Shown: one piece after another, positions 11,757-23,700 of the stretch
Position numbering within the stretch: position 1 is the stretch's first letter
How the letters are laid out: the number at the start of each line of letters is the position of its first letter
NCBI RefSeq assembly: GCF_000715075.1
Contig: NC_134082.1
Span: 60,661,466 to 60,725,465, forward strand
Source of the DNA: Nicotiana tabacum
Taxonomy: Eukaryota; Streptophyta; Magnoliopsida; Solanales; Solanaceae
Direction: 5' to 3'
DNA length: 64,000 nucleotides
Made by a program: the position numbers and the translations under genes
Notes under the pieces: generated by a model
Told to the model about the DNA's origin: nothing
Databases searched by the model: none
Seen by the model: only the letters and a program-made list of their open reading frames with translations

Positions 11757-14282
11757 ATGGCATTTACTTTGAAAAAAATGTTTGGTAAAGGAAAAGATAA
11801 AACCGGTGAAAGTAGTGGCCAACCAACTACCCTTCCCCCGGCTCCCCGACCTAGAAAAGATAAGCAAGTTGAAAGTAGTCGCCAACCTAGACGTCCTCCT
11901 CCTTCCGTAATTCTTGATAGTGATCACCCTTGTTTTCAATTTACCGATAGTGAATTTTATCATAATGTTGCACCAGGTGATAGATTAGATGATGAAATTA
12001 TGAATGCTCTTTATCCTAATGAAACCATCTTAGAAAATAATGAGGAAAATGAGGATGATGATGAAACTCAAGCACCGGATTTAGATGATACACCTACTAG
12101 TCCTCTTAATAACCCAAGTGATGCACCGGTCGACCCACCTGTAGAAACTCCTACTTTTAATAGAGAACCTGCTAAACGCTTAGAAACATCATTAGTTTGG
12201 AATTTTTTTACTCAAGTAAGAGAAAAAAATAAGGCTAAGTGTAAAACTTGTGGGAAATTAATGTCGCATAAATATGTAGGAGACCGTAGCGGCACAGGTA
12301 GTTTGACTAGGCACATAAAAACACACCCTAGAGATAAGGCTAGATTTTTTCAAATGAAAGCGCATCTAGAGGGGACAAGTGTAGATTCTGCGATTAACCC
12401 TAGTACAGGTTCAAATCTAGTTCAACCAGGAATTAACACTGTCACTGGAGGTATTTTATATTACGATCCAAATAGAGATCGTGAAGAATTAGCAAAGATG
12501 ATTACTGTTATGTGCTTACCTTATACTTTTGCTTCTAATCCTAATTGGGTTCATTATATTAGAAGAGTGTTTAATCCTACTTATAAAGGTTGGCCTCGCG
12601 CAACAGTTAAGAGTGATATTTATAAATTCAAACATGAATATGAACAATATTTGCGTTATTTATTTACTCATATACCTAATCGGATTTCTATTACTACTGA
12701 TATTGGTAGAAGTGGTAATGATTGTGATTACCTAACTGTTACAAGTCATTGGATAGATGAAGAATGGATAATGCAAAAACGCATAATTGCATATAGAATA
12801 ATTAATTCGCGTCACACAGGTAAATTTATAGCTAACACTGTTGCAGATATTTGTAGATATTTTTGCTTTAGCGATAAAATAATGGCAATTTCAATGGATA
12901 ATGCTTCTAGTAACACCAGTGCTATAGGCATGCTTACAACAACACTAAATCCTGCATTTACTAATATTTTCCATGTTAGATGTATTTGTCATATTTATCA
13001 TTTAATTGTCGGTGATGGTATGCGAATATTAAACATAGAAATTGAAAAGGTTAGAATGGCTCTTAATTGGCTTTTTTATTCAAACCGTAGAAGTAGACTT
13101 AGAGAGTATTTTAAAAAATGTGATGAATATGGCCTTAGAGAAAGAAAGGTTCCTAAACCTTGCCCGACTAGATGGAATTGTATGTACGAAAGTTTAGTAG
13201 TAGCATATGAATATAGAAACCCAATTAATGCAACGTTTAATTCTCGGGTAGGTGGTGAAGATGATGATGAAATGCTTACCACTCAAGATTGGACTAATGT
13301 TAAAATTCTTTTAGATTTTTTAGAACATTTTCAAATTGCAACAAATGCATTTTCTGGGCAATATTATCCTACTATTTCAAACTGTTTAGTTTATATTGCA
13401 GCACTATCTGATTTGTTTGTTGAATTTAGTGAGGGTGGGGATATTTATGAACTTGCTATAAATGAAATGAAACAAAAGTTTAAAAAATATTTTTTTCCTA
13501 TCCCTCCTATTTATGGTCTTGCTGCAATGCTAAATCCTACAATGAAATTGGGAGGTCCTCATTTTTGGTATTCAAATATTTATAAGGCTTTAGATCTTTC
13601 AAATGAGGAAATTGCGACACTTGCAGATGCAAAAGCTTCAATTAAGATTAACGCTCAAACAGTTTATAATGCTTATCAACTTGCCTTAGAGCATGCTAGG
13701 CCAACTATTCCAACCCCTACTTCGTCTAGCTCACAATCCTCTAAAAGAGTTGCGGGCTTAAAAGCTCTTAAATCTTGGACGGAGTTCAGGGGGTCTCAAG
13801 GTGAAAATTATGATGAAACTTCACATCTAAATGAGCTTCAAGTTTATTTGTCTCAGGGACTTGAAAAGGAGAATCCAGACGGCTCTTTTGATCTTTTGGA
13901 ATGGTGGAAGGCAAGGGAAAAACATTTTCCTGTTCTTGCAAGGATGGCTCGGGATATTTTATCAATTCAAGCTTCAACTGTTGCATCAGAGAGCGCTTTC
14001 AGTCAAGCAAGACTGCAAATAGGTGATCATAGAGCGTCTATGAGGGATAGCTTGGAAAAATCAGTATTGTTTAGAGATTGGATCCGCTCGGAAAGAAGAA
14101 ACTTTGGAATTGCAGAAGCACAACCGGCGATAGATGAAGCTTATGAAGAAATGATAGCGGAACTTACGGAGGATTCGGCTTCGCCCGGAAGTGGTGATGA
14201 ACAAGCTTCTTTTCCACCACCACCAACGCAACCTCCTCCGAACCTTGAAGGATTTATGAGATTTGTTAGAGATAATACATAG
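11757..14282 (+). CDS. hAT transposase (BED zinc finger, RNase H-like core, hATC dimerisation domain)
   Basis: 841 codons without a stop. The first in-frame ATG is at 11757; the open frame runs further upstream only from non-ATG codons. The protein cuts the element at its terminal repeats and reinserts it. Domains by position: a low-complexity, acidic and proline-rich N-terminus; a BED-type zinc finger with C162, C165, H186 and H190; an RNase H-like region with candidate catalytic aspartates D315 (DIGRSGND) and D381 (SMDNASSN); and a C-terminal hATC dimerisation region at about 714-777 (LLEWWKAREKHFP, then STVASESAFSQ). The C-terminus is proline-rich. Third-acidic-residue placement was not attempted. 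Domain order and length are normal for plant BED-hAT transposases. It could also be a domesticated hAT gene, but the flanking TIRs and TSD argue for a mobile copy. Confidence 0.9.
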   Translation: MAFTLKKMFGKGKDKTGESSGQPTTLPPAPRPRKDKQVESSRQPRRPPPSVILDSDHPCFQFTDSEFYHNVAPGDRLDDEIMNALYPNETILENNEENEDDDETQAPDLDDTPTSPLNNPSDAPVDPPVETPTFNREPAKRLETSLVWNFFTQVREKNKAKCKTCGKLMSHKYVGDRSGTGSLTRHIKTHPRDKARFFQMKAHLEGTSVDSAINPSTGSNLVQPGINTVTGGILYYDPNRDREELAKMITVMCLPYTFASNPNWVHYIRRVFNPTYKGWPRATVKSDIYKFKHEYEQYLRYLFTHIPNRISITTDIGRSGNDCDYLTVTSHWIDEEWIMQKRIIAYRIINSRHTGKFIANTVADICRYFCFSDKIMAISMDNASSNTSAIGMLTTTLNPAFTNIFHVRCICHIYHLIVGDGMRILNIEIEKVRMALNWLFYSNRRSRLREYFKKCDEYGLRERKVPKPCPTRWNCMYESLVVAYEYRNPINATFNSRVGGEDDDEMLTTQDWTNVKILLDFLEHFQIATNAFSGQYYPTISNCLVYIAALSDLFVEFSEGGDIYELAINEMKQKFKKYFFPIPPIYGLAAMLNPTMKLGGPHFWYSNIYKALDLSNEEIATLADAKASIKINAQTVYNAYQLALEHARPTIPTPTSSSSQSSKRVAGLKALKSWTEFRGSQGENYDETSHLNELQVYLSQGLEKENPDGSFDLLEWWKAREKHFPVLARMARDILSIQASTVASESAFSQARLQIGDHRASMRDSLEKSVLFRDWIRSERRNFGIAEAQPAIDEAYEEMIAELTEDSASPGSGDEQASFPPPPTQPPPNLEGFMRFVRDNT

Positions 14283-14477
14283 AATAATATGTAACTTGTA
14301 TTTTGGCACATCTTCCTTAGTTTTTTTCCTTCTAATGGTGGTATTAGTACCTTGTTGTGCTCATTCCATTGGGGGAAGGATGACTAAGAAAGATATGTCA
14401 TTTTTTGGTAATAAAATTTATTGCTTCTACCCATGAGCTTCTTTTCGCAATATTTCTTTGTCTATACTTAGAATTAT

Positions 14478-15356
14478 TTATATGCTACAATATATACATA
14501 ATATACAATATATATACTACAAGAAAATATATTTATAAGATACAATATATACATAAGATACAATATATATACTACAAGAAAATATATAAGAGAATATATA
14601 TACATAAGATACAATATAATATACTACAAGAAAATATATTATGCTACAATATATACATAATATACAATATATATACTACAAGAAAATATATAAGAGAATA
14701 TATATACATAAGATACAATATAATATACTACAAGAAAATATATTATGCTACAATATATACATAATATACAATATATATACTACAAGAAAATATATTTATA
14801 AGCTACAATATATACATAAGATACAATATATATACTACAAGAAAATATATAAGAGAATATATATACATAAGATACAATATAATATACTACAAGCAAATAT
14901 ATAAGAGAATATATATACATAAGATACAATATAATATACTACAAGCAAATATATTATGCTACAATATATACATAATATACAATATATATACTACAAGAAA
15001 ATATATTTATAAGCTACAATATATACATAATATACAATATATATACTACAAGAAAATATATAAGAGAATATATATACATAAGATACAATATATATACTAC
15101 AAGAAAATATATTATGCTACAATATATACATAATATACAATATATATACTACAAGAAAATATATAAGAGAATATATATACATAAGATACAATATAATATA
15201 CTACAAGAAAATATATTATGCTACAATATATACATAATATACAATATATATACTACAAGAAAATATATTTATAAGCTACAATATATACATAAGATACAAT
15301 ATATATACTAAAAGAAAATATATAAGAGAATATATATACATAAGATACAATATAAT
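14478..15356. repeat. AT-rich tandem repeat inside the hAT element
   Basis: A roughly 53-bp subunit containing 'ctacaagaaaatatat' and 'gatacaatatata' repeats about 16 times, with a higher-order period near 105 bp (the 'atgctacaat' variant recurs at 14641, 14745, 14956, 15114 and 15218). Open frames across it encode only Tyr/Ile/Lys repeats and are not genes. Confidence 0.85.
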
Positions 15357-15514
15357 ATCAAGAAGTGATATTTATGCATGACAATTTAGTGTTTTACTAT
15401 TGTTTTGTTATTTTCTTTTTCGTCAAGCACTTTAATAATTAGATATACATATATACTACATATTAATATAGCCATGATACTACAAGAAATTGTCTTTAAA
15501 AAAAAAAAAAAACC

Positions 15515-15712
15515 CGCTAGGCCCGCGAAGCCCACGAGCCCGGCCCGTTAAGCACAGGACCATGTGGGCTTAGGCCCGTCACGGGCCGGTTCCACCCATT
15601 AGGCCCACGAAGACCGGGACCGCCAGGCCCGGGACCGCCAGAGCCCGGGACCACGAAGCCCGGGACCGCGAGGCCCGGCCCGTTAGGCCCACTAAGGCCC
15701 GGGCCCGGGACA
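15515..15712. repeat. Right subterminal GGCCC-rich array of hAT
   Basis: Repeated GGCCCG and CCGGGACCG motifs, the inverse counterpart of the left array. The proline/glycine-rich minus frame here is a shadow of the repeats. Confidence 0.7.
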
Positions 15713-15725
15713 AAATACAGCCCTA

Positions 15726-15733
15726 GTCGGAAG
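15726..15733. repeat. Right 8-bp TSD of the hAT element
   Basis: GTCGGAAG, identical to 11087-11094. Confidence 0.9.
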
Positions 15734-16540
15734 TGTGGTGTATCACTAAGTTGATGTATAATTTTATTATGTGTAAAAGACAAGTTGACTTGGAACTAGG
15801 AGACATTTTCCAGTGTCACAGTTCCAGATTACGGACAAAGCAAGCTCTGTTTATTTTGTTATTAAATGGCTTTAGGATATGTACTTTCTGAATGGGATTC
15901 TAACATGCATGCTTTGTGGCTAAAAAGAATGGCCCTTCTCTGAACCATTTTTTTCCTCTTCCCAATCCTGGAACTCATTGCTAATAAACATTTATCTCAA
16001 CTTGTAAGCACGCATAGGGTCAAGAAAAATGTCCGTTACAGACAAAAGCGACACAGGAAAATAACACAAAGCACTTAATCGAATTCATTTTTTCCATGGT
16101 ATATGCAAGGTTAGCTGTAACAGTCCTAGGAAAAATTGTATGCTTGGAGAAGGCTTTTGTAACCTTGTATGAGTTACATTGTTCGACCAAACTGAGGTGA
16201 CTTTGCATTCACCGAAAGCGTAACCTTCTAAACTCAAAATTCTTAAGGGAAGTGCGCAGATTGCTGCTGCAGACATTTAAATTTGATACCTTATGTCTGA
16301 AGTTGATACATTGCTTGTGCAGTTCGAACCGCAGGCATTTAAATTTGAAGTTAAGCTTGGCAATTTCCCAACATCAAACTAACCACTAGTTTGTTTTTTT
16401 TTTTTTTTGGGTGCAAAGCAGCATATGTGCCCTTCAATGTAACTGTCTGCTGCAAAAATCAGTAAATTATTCCGATAGAAAGCCAAAGAATTCGAAATAC
16501 TTTCGTCATAGCCAAACACAAACATGTCCAACTCTTACTC
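15734..16540 (+). other. Displaced KIWI 3' UTR and flank
   Basis: Sequence that was contiguous with the KIWI stop codon before the hAT insertion. No coding signal. A poly(T) run lies at about 16390-16410. Confidence 0.45.
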
Positions 16541-18630
16541 TCCGATCATGCATATTCGGCGTAAGTTTGAATTTAAATATTTGAAGTTGAAAGTTCATTA
16601 GTTCCTTAGGTTTGAATTGAGGTGCGATTAGTAATTTTTATATTGTTTGGTGTGATTTGAGGCCTCGAGTAGGTCTGTGTTATAATTTGGGACCGAATGG
16701 TGTGAGTAGACACACCCAAGGGCCTCGGGTGTGTTTCGGATGAGTTTTCGAATCATTTTGGTTTAGTTGGCATGGCGGAAGGCTTCTGATTTCTTGTGTT
16801 TTCGCATCTGCGAAGGAAGGGCGCAAGTGCGTGACCGCAAAAGCATTCAGGGTGGCCGTAGATGCGATGTTGGGCTTGGATGGAATTCTTGTACGCACTC
16901 CCGCGTAACAGCATGATGGATGCAGTGAATGGTATGGAATTGGATTGAAAGATCAAGGTTGCGATTTAGTTTTGACAGGGATGTCACGAGCTCGAAGGAG
17001 CGGGGGGAAGATTTCAGATGTTCAGAGTATGCTGGCGCTATTTTAGTGTTGCTTGAGAATGGTGTTCTATGGAAGAGGCATTGTTTGTTGATTTAAGGAT
17101 TCTTGAATTGCATTACAAAAATAGTATGGTTGGTATCCATGGATGTGCATATTTTGCTACCTGGTGCGGAAGGTGGTGGGAGTATCTCCCACATAATGAT
17201 TGTGTAAGTGTGACATGTCAGTCATTTAAGGTAGAGATTGAAATCAAATATGAAGATTCTGGTACTGTCGCTGATTGAGGAGTTGATGTCAGGGAGACAC
17301 TCTATTCTTTTAGTTGCGGACTGTGAAAATTTGTTCCGAATTTGACGGTTGATCGCATGTGTCATGGATAGGGGCATTGTGGGTCTTTGGAAGGTTATTG
17401 ACCTATTTTGAAATGATCGGAATTGGCTGAGGTTCGTTGGTAGACCTAATGTGAATGTATATTCTACACCAGATCAGATATGCTTATTCAGCATAACATT
17501 GCTTATGGATGAGTCTTTGGGCATGGTGGATGTTATTCCTGACGTCGCCTATTTCGTGTCTTACTCTTTTATGCCATGTGGGTTGTGAGATGGTTTGATT
17601 ATTCGCACGTATGCTATAACCCCGTGTAGCTTGTGGTGTTATAGGAGCGCGAAATGGCTCTCGAAATTCTGGTTGTTTATTTCACCTTAGTCATGCTTGG
17701 CCTTTTGTAGCGCATGACATTATCCATCTCCCTAGGGTTATGTTTATGCACTTGGCATGCTTATGGTTGTTATACGTGTGTCTAGTGAATATGAGCATTT
17801 TTAGCTTGAAGGGTATTCCCAAGCAGATTGATTATGTATGAATCAGGTGACATGCTGCCACGTGTATGATATTTGGATCAGGTTGTACGCCGCAACAGTG
17901 AGATGTCGGGTACGGTTCCTTATACTTATTTATGTGTTTTATTTCTCATCTCTGAGATAGGTTCATAGTATTTGTTTGGTTGTCTTATTCGTTACACGGG
18001 CTGGATAGTTCTATACTTGGGTTCACTTTTTCTTATTGATCATATTTGAGTTGTGGCTTGTTGGCGCATCGATGGGGTCTTATGAGATTTTAGATAATTT
18101 TGATGTGGTTGTCGACTGAGCAGCTTGTACTGGGTGAGACGAAGTTGTTGAACCTGAAATCAATGCAATCGGGTTTGTATAATGTATGTTAGAGGAAAAA
18201 TGATACTAATCGGTTTAGAATGCGGCAATGGGTGTTCTTATCGAGCAAATAGGCTCCACAAGTTATTGATTTGATGGGTGGTTGTGAGTTTCTACACATC
18301 TCTTTTATCATTGCAGTATTACAAGGGTTAGAACATGGCGTGTATGTGTCATGAGGTATATTACAGGCATCGAGTTCATAAATTTGTAGCTATTGTGATT
18401 GGAAGTGTTACTATTGGCAAATGAATTATATGGTGCATTGTGCGATTACAACATGGATGTATGATCACGTTTTGGTACAACTTGTCGAGATTGATACGGT
18501 GTACGTATGCTAGGATCGGACCTTGTAGAGAATTTCGGATGTTGGAATTTGATTCTAAGGCTTGTGGGCTAAGGTAGCAGGAAGGATCTTCAGTCTGGGT
18601 TAAGCTAATTCACTCGTATGGATTGTGGTG
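16541..18630. repeat. Degenerate repetitive DNA, gypsy-LTR-like
   Basis: No supportable gene. The GT-rich composition with passages on CpG-containing 'tcgcatctgcgaa' motifs (about 16800-16910) resembles degenerate non-coding portions of Solanaceae gypsy elements. All frames are short. Boundaries and family are uncertain. Confidence 0.35.
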
Positions 18631-18631
18631 T

Positions 18632-19322
18632 GTAACTACCCAACTCCCACCGAAGCCACGACGACGCCTAACACTACTTTTTCTAGGCAAGTTAACAGTT
18701 CCACAATAACAGTAAATTCACTAAAATGGAATTTAGTAAACTCAGTAGAGGAGATATCATGAAATAACTGCAAACAACAGTAATAGTTCTACAATTATCC
18801 TAACGATCTGGTATCAACGAGTACAAGAACACCACTGAATATCAAAATACAAGACCAAATCCTCAATACAATTGTCTGAACAGTAGAACAGTAATAACAA
18901 AAATGAAAGAGAACTTCAAGGTATGCGAACGACATAGCAGCTACCCCGTAGTCTCCCAAAAGTTGGTATCAACACAACTCTAGCAATCACCACGTCCGGA
19001 AGTACATGGATTTGCACACAAAGTATAGAGTGTAGTATGAGTACAACCGATCTCATGTATTCCAAAGTAACAAATCTAACCTTGGGCTGAAAGCAGTGAT
19101 GAGCTCAGAAGAAACAGTGAGAGACCAATTTCAATAACCAATAACAACTCAAGATATAAAGGAAATAATATAAGTAAATAACTCAATATTATTATGTTCA
19201 ACTCATTCACAGTAAAGGAATTTAGAAATACTTTCCAAGTATGACAGTTAAGCCCTTTCTAAAGTGTCCTCCTCTGAATGTTCCTTGTCCCAATTTTATT
19301 TTCTTGGTTGATTGGGAATGGA
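18632..19322 (-). repeat. Truncated LTR-like repeat
   Basis: Starts TGTAACTACCCAACTCCCACC with a following gccacgacgacgcctaac block, similar to a conserved internal motif of many gypsy LTRs. It is non-coding and grades into the target DNA of Copia-1. No TSD was found. Confidence 0.35.
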
Positions 19323-19327
19323 GATAA

Positions 19328-19670
19328 TGTTGAATGCCAAAACTCCCACATCGGTGGAAGACCAAATTGGTTGGGATTTTTTCCCTATAAAAGGAGGCCT
19401 AATGTTTAGGATTTAAACACACCTCTCATTTGCCTTCTTATCTTCTTAAGGCATTTGTATCTTCTCTCTTTAATATTATTTCACTTGTATTTTGGAGTGG
19501 AATAAAATATTGGTTGTGTCCGAGGAGAGGCAAAATTGGCCGAATCTCGTAAATTTTGGTGTTCCTTTTATTGTTGCTTTATTGTCTTATTTATTATTTG
19601 GTGGCTGTCATAATTTTTTGGTCTAGTAGTTGTGATTTATTTACACTATATACATTTGGCTTCCGCAACA
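19328..19670 (+). repeat. 5' LTR of Copia-1
   Basis: TG..CA-bounded, 343 bp. A TATA-like CTATAAAAGG at about 19385 probably marks the element promoter, followed by a T-rich transcribed part. Confidence 0.93.
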
Positions 19671-19672
19671 AT

Positions 19673-19684
19673 TGGTATCAGAGC
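19673..19684 (+). other. Primer-binding site of Copia-1
   Basis: TGGTATCAGAGC, complementary to the 3' end of plant initiator-Met tRNA, 2 bp after the 5' LTR. This is where minus-strand DNA synthesis is primed. Confidence 0.9.
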
Positions 19685-19686
19685 TA

Positions 19687-19840
19687 AGGTACTGTCTAAG
19701 TATGCTCTGTGGTTGCAGCATAGTCTGATCTTCCACATCAGAAAAGATTTATCTTGGTAACTGAGTCAAGGTTCTGTCTGAGTATGCTCTGTGGTTGCAG
19801 CTTAGTCTGATCTTCCACACCAGAAAGGAAATAATCTTGA
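19687..19840 (+). repeat. Duplicated unit in the Copia-1 leader
   Basis: Two imperfect copies of a roughly 70-bp unit, spaced 83 bp apart, sharing 'gtatgctctgtggttgcag' and 'agtctgatcttccaca' (starts about 19687 and 19770), between the primer-binding site and gag. Confidence 0.8.
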
Positions 19841-19873
19841 TTTGTGTCATCAGCTATTATATTTGTGTCAAAG

Positions 19874-20790
19874 ATGGGAGACAATAAACAAGAAGAATCT
19901 ACATCAAGTGTCAACAATACGTCATCATTGGCATCTTCGCATATGACAAGAATTGTGTCAAATGCGAAATTTGCGGTAGAAATTTTTGACGGGTCAGGAC
20001 ATTTTGGGATGTGGCAAGGCGAGGTTCTAGATGTCCTTTTTCAACAAGGGCTAGATCTTGCTATTGAAAAAAAAAAAGACCAGATGTTATTGGAGAAGAA
20101 GATTGAAAAATTATCAACCGTATTGCTTGCGGTACCATTCGATCCTACCTTGCTAGAGAGCAGAAATATCCATACACAAAGGAAACTTCTGCAAGTAAAT
20201 TATGGAAAGCACTAGAGGACAAATTTTTGAAGAAAAACAATCAAAATAAATTATACATGAAGAAGAAACTGTTTCACTTCACCTATGTTCCTGGTACCAC
20301 GATGAATGAACATATCACCAGTTTCAATAAGTTGGTCACAGATTTGCAAAATATGGATACAACTTTTGATGATGGTGACTTGGCCTTGATGTTGTTGGCG
20401 TCACTTCCTGATGAGTACAAGCACCTTGAAACTACTCTACTCCATGGAAATGACGAAGTTTCTCTCAAAGAAGTTTGCTCAGCTTTGTACAACTATGAAC
20501 AAAGAAAGGGAGAAAAACAAAAGGGCGGGGAAGGAGAAGCACTGGTTATGAGGGGTCGTCCTCAAAATCAAACGAGGACAAATAAGGGAAGATCCAAGTC
20601 AAGATCCAGACCCAGCAAAGATGAATGTGCCTTTTGTCGAGAAAAGGGGCACAGGAAGAAAGACTGTCCGAAGTTGAAGAATAAGGCCAAACATAACAAT
20701 GGAAAGGCCATTATGGATTCAAATGTAGCTGATTGTGATAATTCAGACTTCTCATTAGTTACAACAGAGTCATCAACATCATCATACATA
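19874..20790 (+). pseudogene. Copia-1 gag (frameshifted)
   Basis: Gag packages element RNA. The ATG is at 19874 (MGDNKQEESTSS). Reading moves from frame 2 to frame 1 around 20065-20110, beside a run of eleven A's, with an in-frame TGA at about 20101 in the downstream frame. After that the frame is open through the UBN2-like Gag core and a CCHC zinc knuckle (CAFCREKGHRKKDC, about 20626-20667). Confidence 0.85.
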
Positions 20791-23700
20791 TGGTTGATGG
20801 ACTCGGCTTGTAGCTATCATATGTGTCCCAACAGGGACTGGTTCGTGGATTTTCACGAAGGAAAATATGGAGTCATCCACACAGCGGACAACTGCCCTCT
20901 TACCTCATATGGAATTGGTTCAATACGATTAAGGAACCATGATGGAATGATCATAACATTAACAGATGTTCGATATGTACTGGACTTGAAGAAGAATCTC
21001 ATCTCTGTGGGAGCCCTAGAATCAAAAGGGTTCAAAATCATTGCAGAAAATGGAGTGATGAGAGTATGCTCCAGTGCACTAGTGGTAATGAAGGCTAATC
21101 GGAAGAACAATAATATGTACCGCTATCGTGGCAGTACAGTTATTGGGACAGCGACAGTGACATCCAGTGACGACAAAGAGGCAGAAGCAACCAAGCTATG
21201 GCACATGCGCTTGGGACATACTGGAGGAAAATCCTTGAAAACTCTATCAGATCAAGGATTGTTAAAAGGAGTAAAGGCTTGCAACTTGGAGTTTTGTGAG
21301 CATTGTGTTAAAGGGAAACAGACAGGGTTAAATTTGGTACAGCGATCCATAATACTAAAGGCATTTTGGATTATGTACACTCTGATATTTGGGGTCCTTC
21401 CAAAACACCTTCATTGGGTGGGAAACACTATTTTGTAACCTTTGTTGATGATTTTTCCCGAAGAGTGTGGGTGTATACAATGAAGAGCAAAGATGAAGTG
21501 TTGGGAATTTTTCTCAAATGGAAGACGATGGTGGAGAATCAAACAGGCAAGAGGATCAAGTGTATTCGCACAGACAATGGAGGTGAATACAAAAATGATC
21601 ATTTTAATAAGGTCTGTGAAAATGATGGCATCGTCCGACACTTCACTGTCAGACATACACCACAACAGAATGGAGTGGCAGAACGTATGAACCGGACCTT
21701 GCTGGAGAAGGTACGGTGTATGTTGTCCAATGCTGGCTTGGGCAAAGAATTTTGGGCTGAGGCAGTTACATATGCATGCCACCTCATTAATCGCTTACCA
21801 TCTGCTGCTGTTGATGGCAAGACACCATTTGAAAAATGGTATGGAAAGACTGTTGTAGATTATGACTCTTTGCACGTGTTTGGCTCAACTGCATATTATC
21901 ATGTGACAGAGTCAAAATTGGATCCAAGGGCAAAGAAGGCTATTTTTATGGGAATTACTTATGGAGTCAAAAGGTATCGCTTATGGTGTCCTATGACAAA
22001 GAAAGTAATATTCAATAGGGATGTTACCTTTGATGAATCTGCTATGGTAAATAAGGTAACAAAAGATACCAAACAAAATGAAGGTGCTTCTAAGCAGGTG
22101 GAGTTTGAGGGAAAATTTATTTTTCCTACACAAGAAGCAGAGGAGGAAACAAATGAAGATTACCCTCTGGAAGGAGAGCCATTAGAGGAGATTCCAACTC
22201 AGGAACCTCAACAACAACTTGAATCAATAGCAACCAGCAGGCTAAAAAGAACAATAACGAAACTTGTTCGCCTCATAGAGACGGTTTCTTGTGCAACCTC
22301 AATTGTAGCTGATGATGTTCCTACCACTTATAAAGACGCAGTCCAAAGTTCAGAAGAAGATAAGTGGAGGATTGCCATGAATGATGAAATATAGTCCCTT
22401 CATCAGAATCATACATGGAGATTGGCCAATCTCCCGAAGGGAAAGAAAGCAATTGGGTGCAAATGGGTATTTGCAAAGAAGGAAGGATTTCCTAACCAAG
22501 TAGATGTTCGCTACAAAGCAAGATTGGTGGCCAAAGGATATGCTCAAAAGAAGGGAATTGATTACAATGAAGTGTTTTCTCCAGTTGTAAAACATTCCTC
22601 CATTAGAATTATGTTGGCTTTGGTAGCACAATTGGATTTGGAAATCTACATGACTCAGCCAGAAGGATTCAAAGTTGCTGGAAAAGAAAATATGGTGTGC
22701 AAACTTGAAAAATCGTTGTACGGATTGAAACAATCTTCTAGACAATGGTACAAGCGATTTGACGAGTTTATGTTGCGGCAAGGGTACAAGAGAAGCAAAT
22801 ACGATCATTGTGTGTATTTGCACAAGCTTAAAGATGGTTCTTTTGTATATCTTCTCCTATATGTTGATGATATGTTGATAGCTTCCAAGAATTCGGAAGA
22901 AATTGATAAGTTGAAGATTCAACTGAAGAATGAGTTCGAGATGAAGGATTTGGGTGAGGCAAAGAAAATTCTTGGCATGGAGATAATAAGAGATAGCCGT
23001 TCAAAGAAACTCTATTTATCTCAGAAAGAATATTTGAAAAGAGTACTACAACGTTTTGTCATAGATGAAAAGACTAAGCCAGTTAGTACTCCACTTGCTC
23101 CCCATTTTAAGCTAAGTACTACTATGTCGCCAAAGGATGAAGCTGAACGAGAGTATATGTCAAATATACCATACACAAATGTTGTTGGTAGCTTGATGTA
23201 TGCAATGGTCTGTACAAGACTTGACATTTCACAAGCTGTTGGAGTTATTAGCAGATATATACATTATCCAGGAAAGGAGCATTAGCAAGCTGTGAAGTGG
23301 ATTCTACGGTATATTCATAATACTGTAGATGTTGGGTTAGTTTTTGAGTAGGAATGCAATTAGTCTGTAGTTGGATATTGTGACTCAGATTTTGCGGGTG
23401 ATCTGGACAAACGAAGATCAACTACTGGTTATGTGTTTACTTTTGCAAAAACACCAGTTAGTTGGAAGTCTACTTTGCAGTCAACAGTTGCTTTGTCTAC
23501 AACAGAGGCAGAGTACATGGCTATTACAGAGGCTGTGAAAGAGGCAATTTGGATTCAGGGGTTGCTAAAAGAGCTTGGTGTTGAACAAAAAAGTATCACA
23601 ATTTTTTGTGATAGTCAAAGTGCTATTCAATTAGCGAAGAACCACGTTTATCATGCAAGGACGAAGCACATTGATGTTCGGTATCATTTCGTACGAGAAA

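Larger units (their letters stand above)
11095..15725 (+). mobile_element. Complete hAT-superfamily DNA transposon (4,631 bp)
   Basis: Bounded by the 8-bp TSD GTCGGAAG. The left end starts TAATGCTG; the right end, inverted, starts TAGGGCTG, so 6 of 8 terminal bases match. Both ends carry GC-rich subterminal arrays in opposite orientation (GGGCC/GGCCC motifs at about 11107-11310 and 15515-15712), the usual place for transposase-binding repeats in hATs. A poly(A) run sits inside each array (about 11325-11350 and 15496-15512). The element encodes one uninterrupted transposase and carries an AT-rich tandem repeat downstream of it. It looks structurally complete and possibly autonomous; activity cannot be judged from one copy. 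Confidence 0.92.

Noticed and set aside
14405..15311. Open frames of Tyr/Ile/Lys-rich repeats
   Set aside because: They are translations of the AT-rich tandem array, not genes.
15517..15783. Pro/Gly-rich minus frame resembling a collagen-like protein
   Set aside because: Produced by the GGCCCG subterminal repeats of the hAT element.
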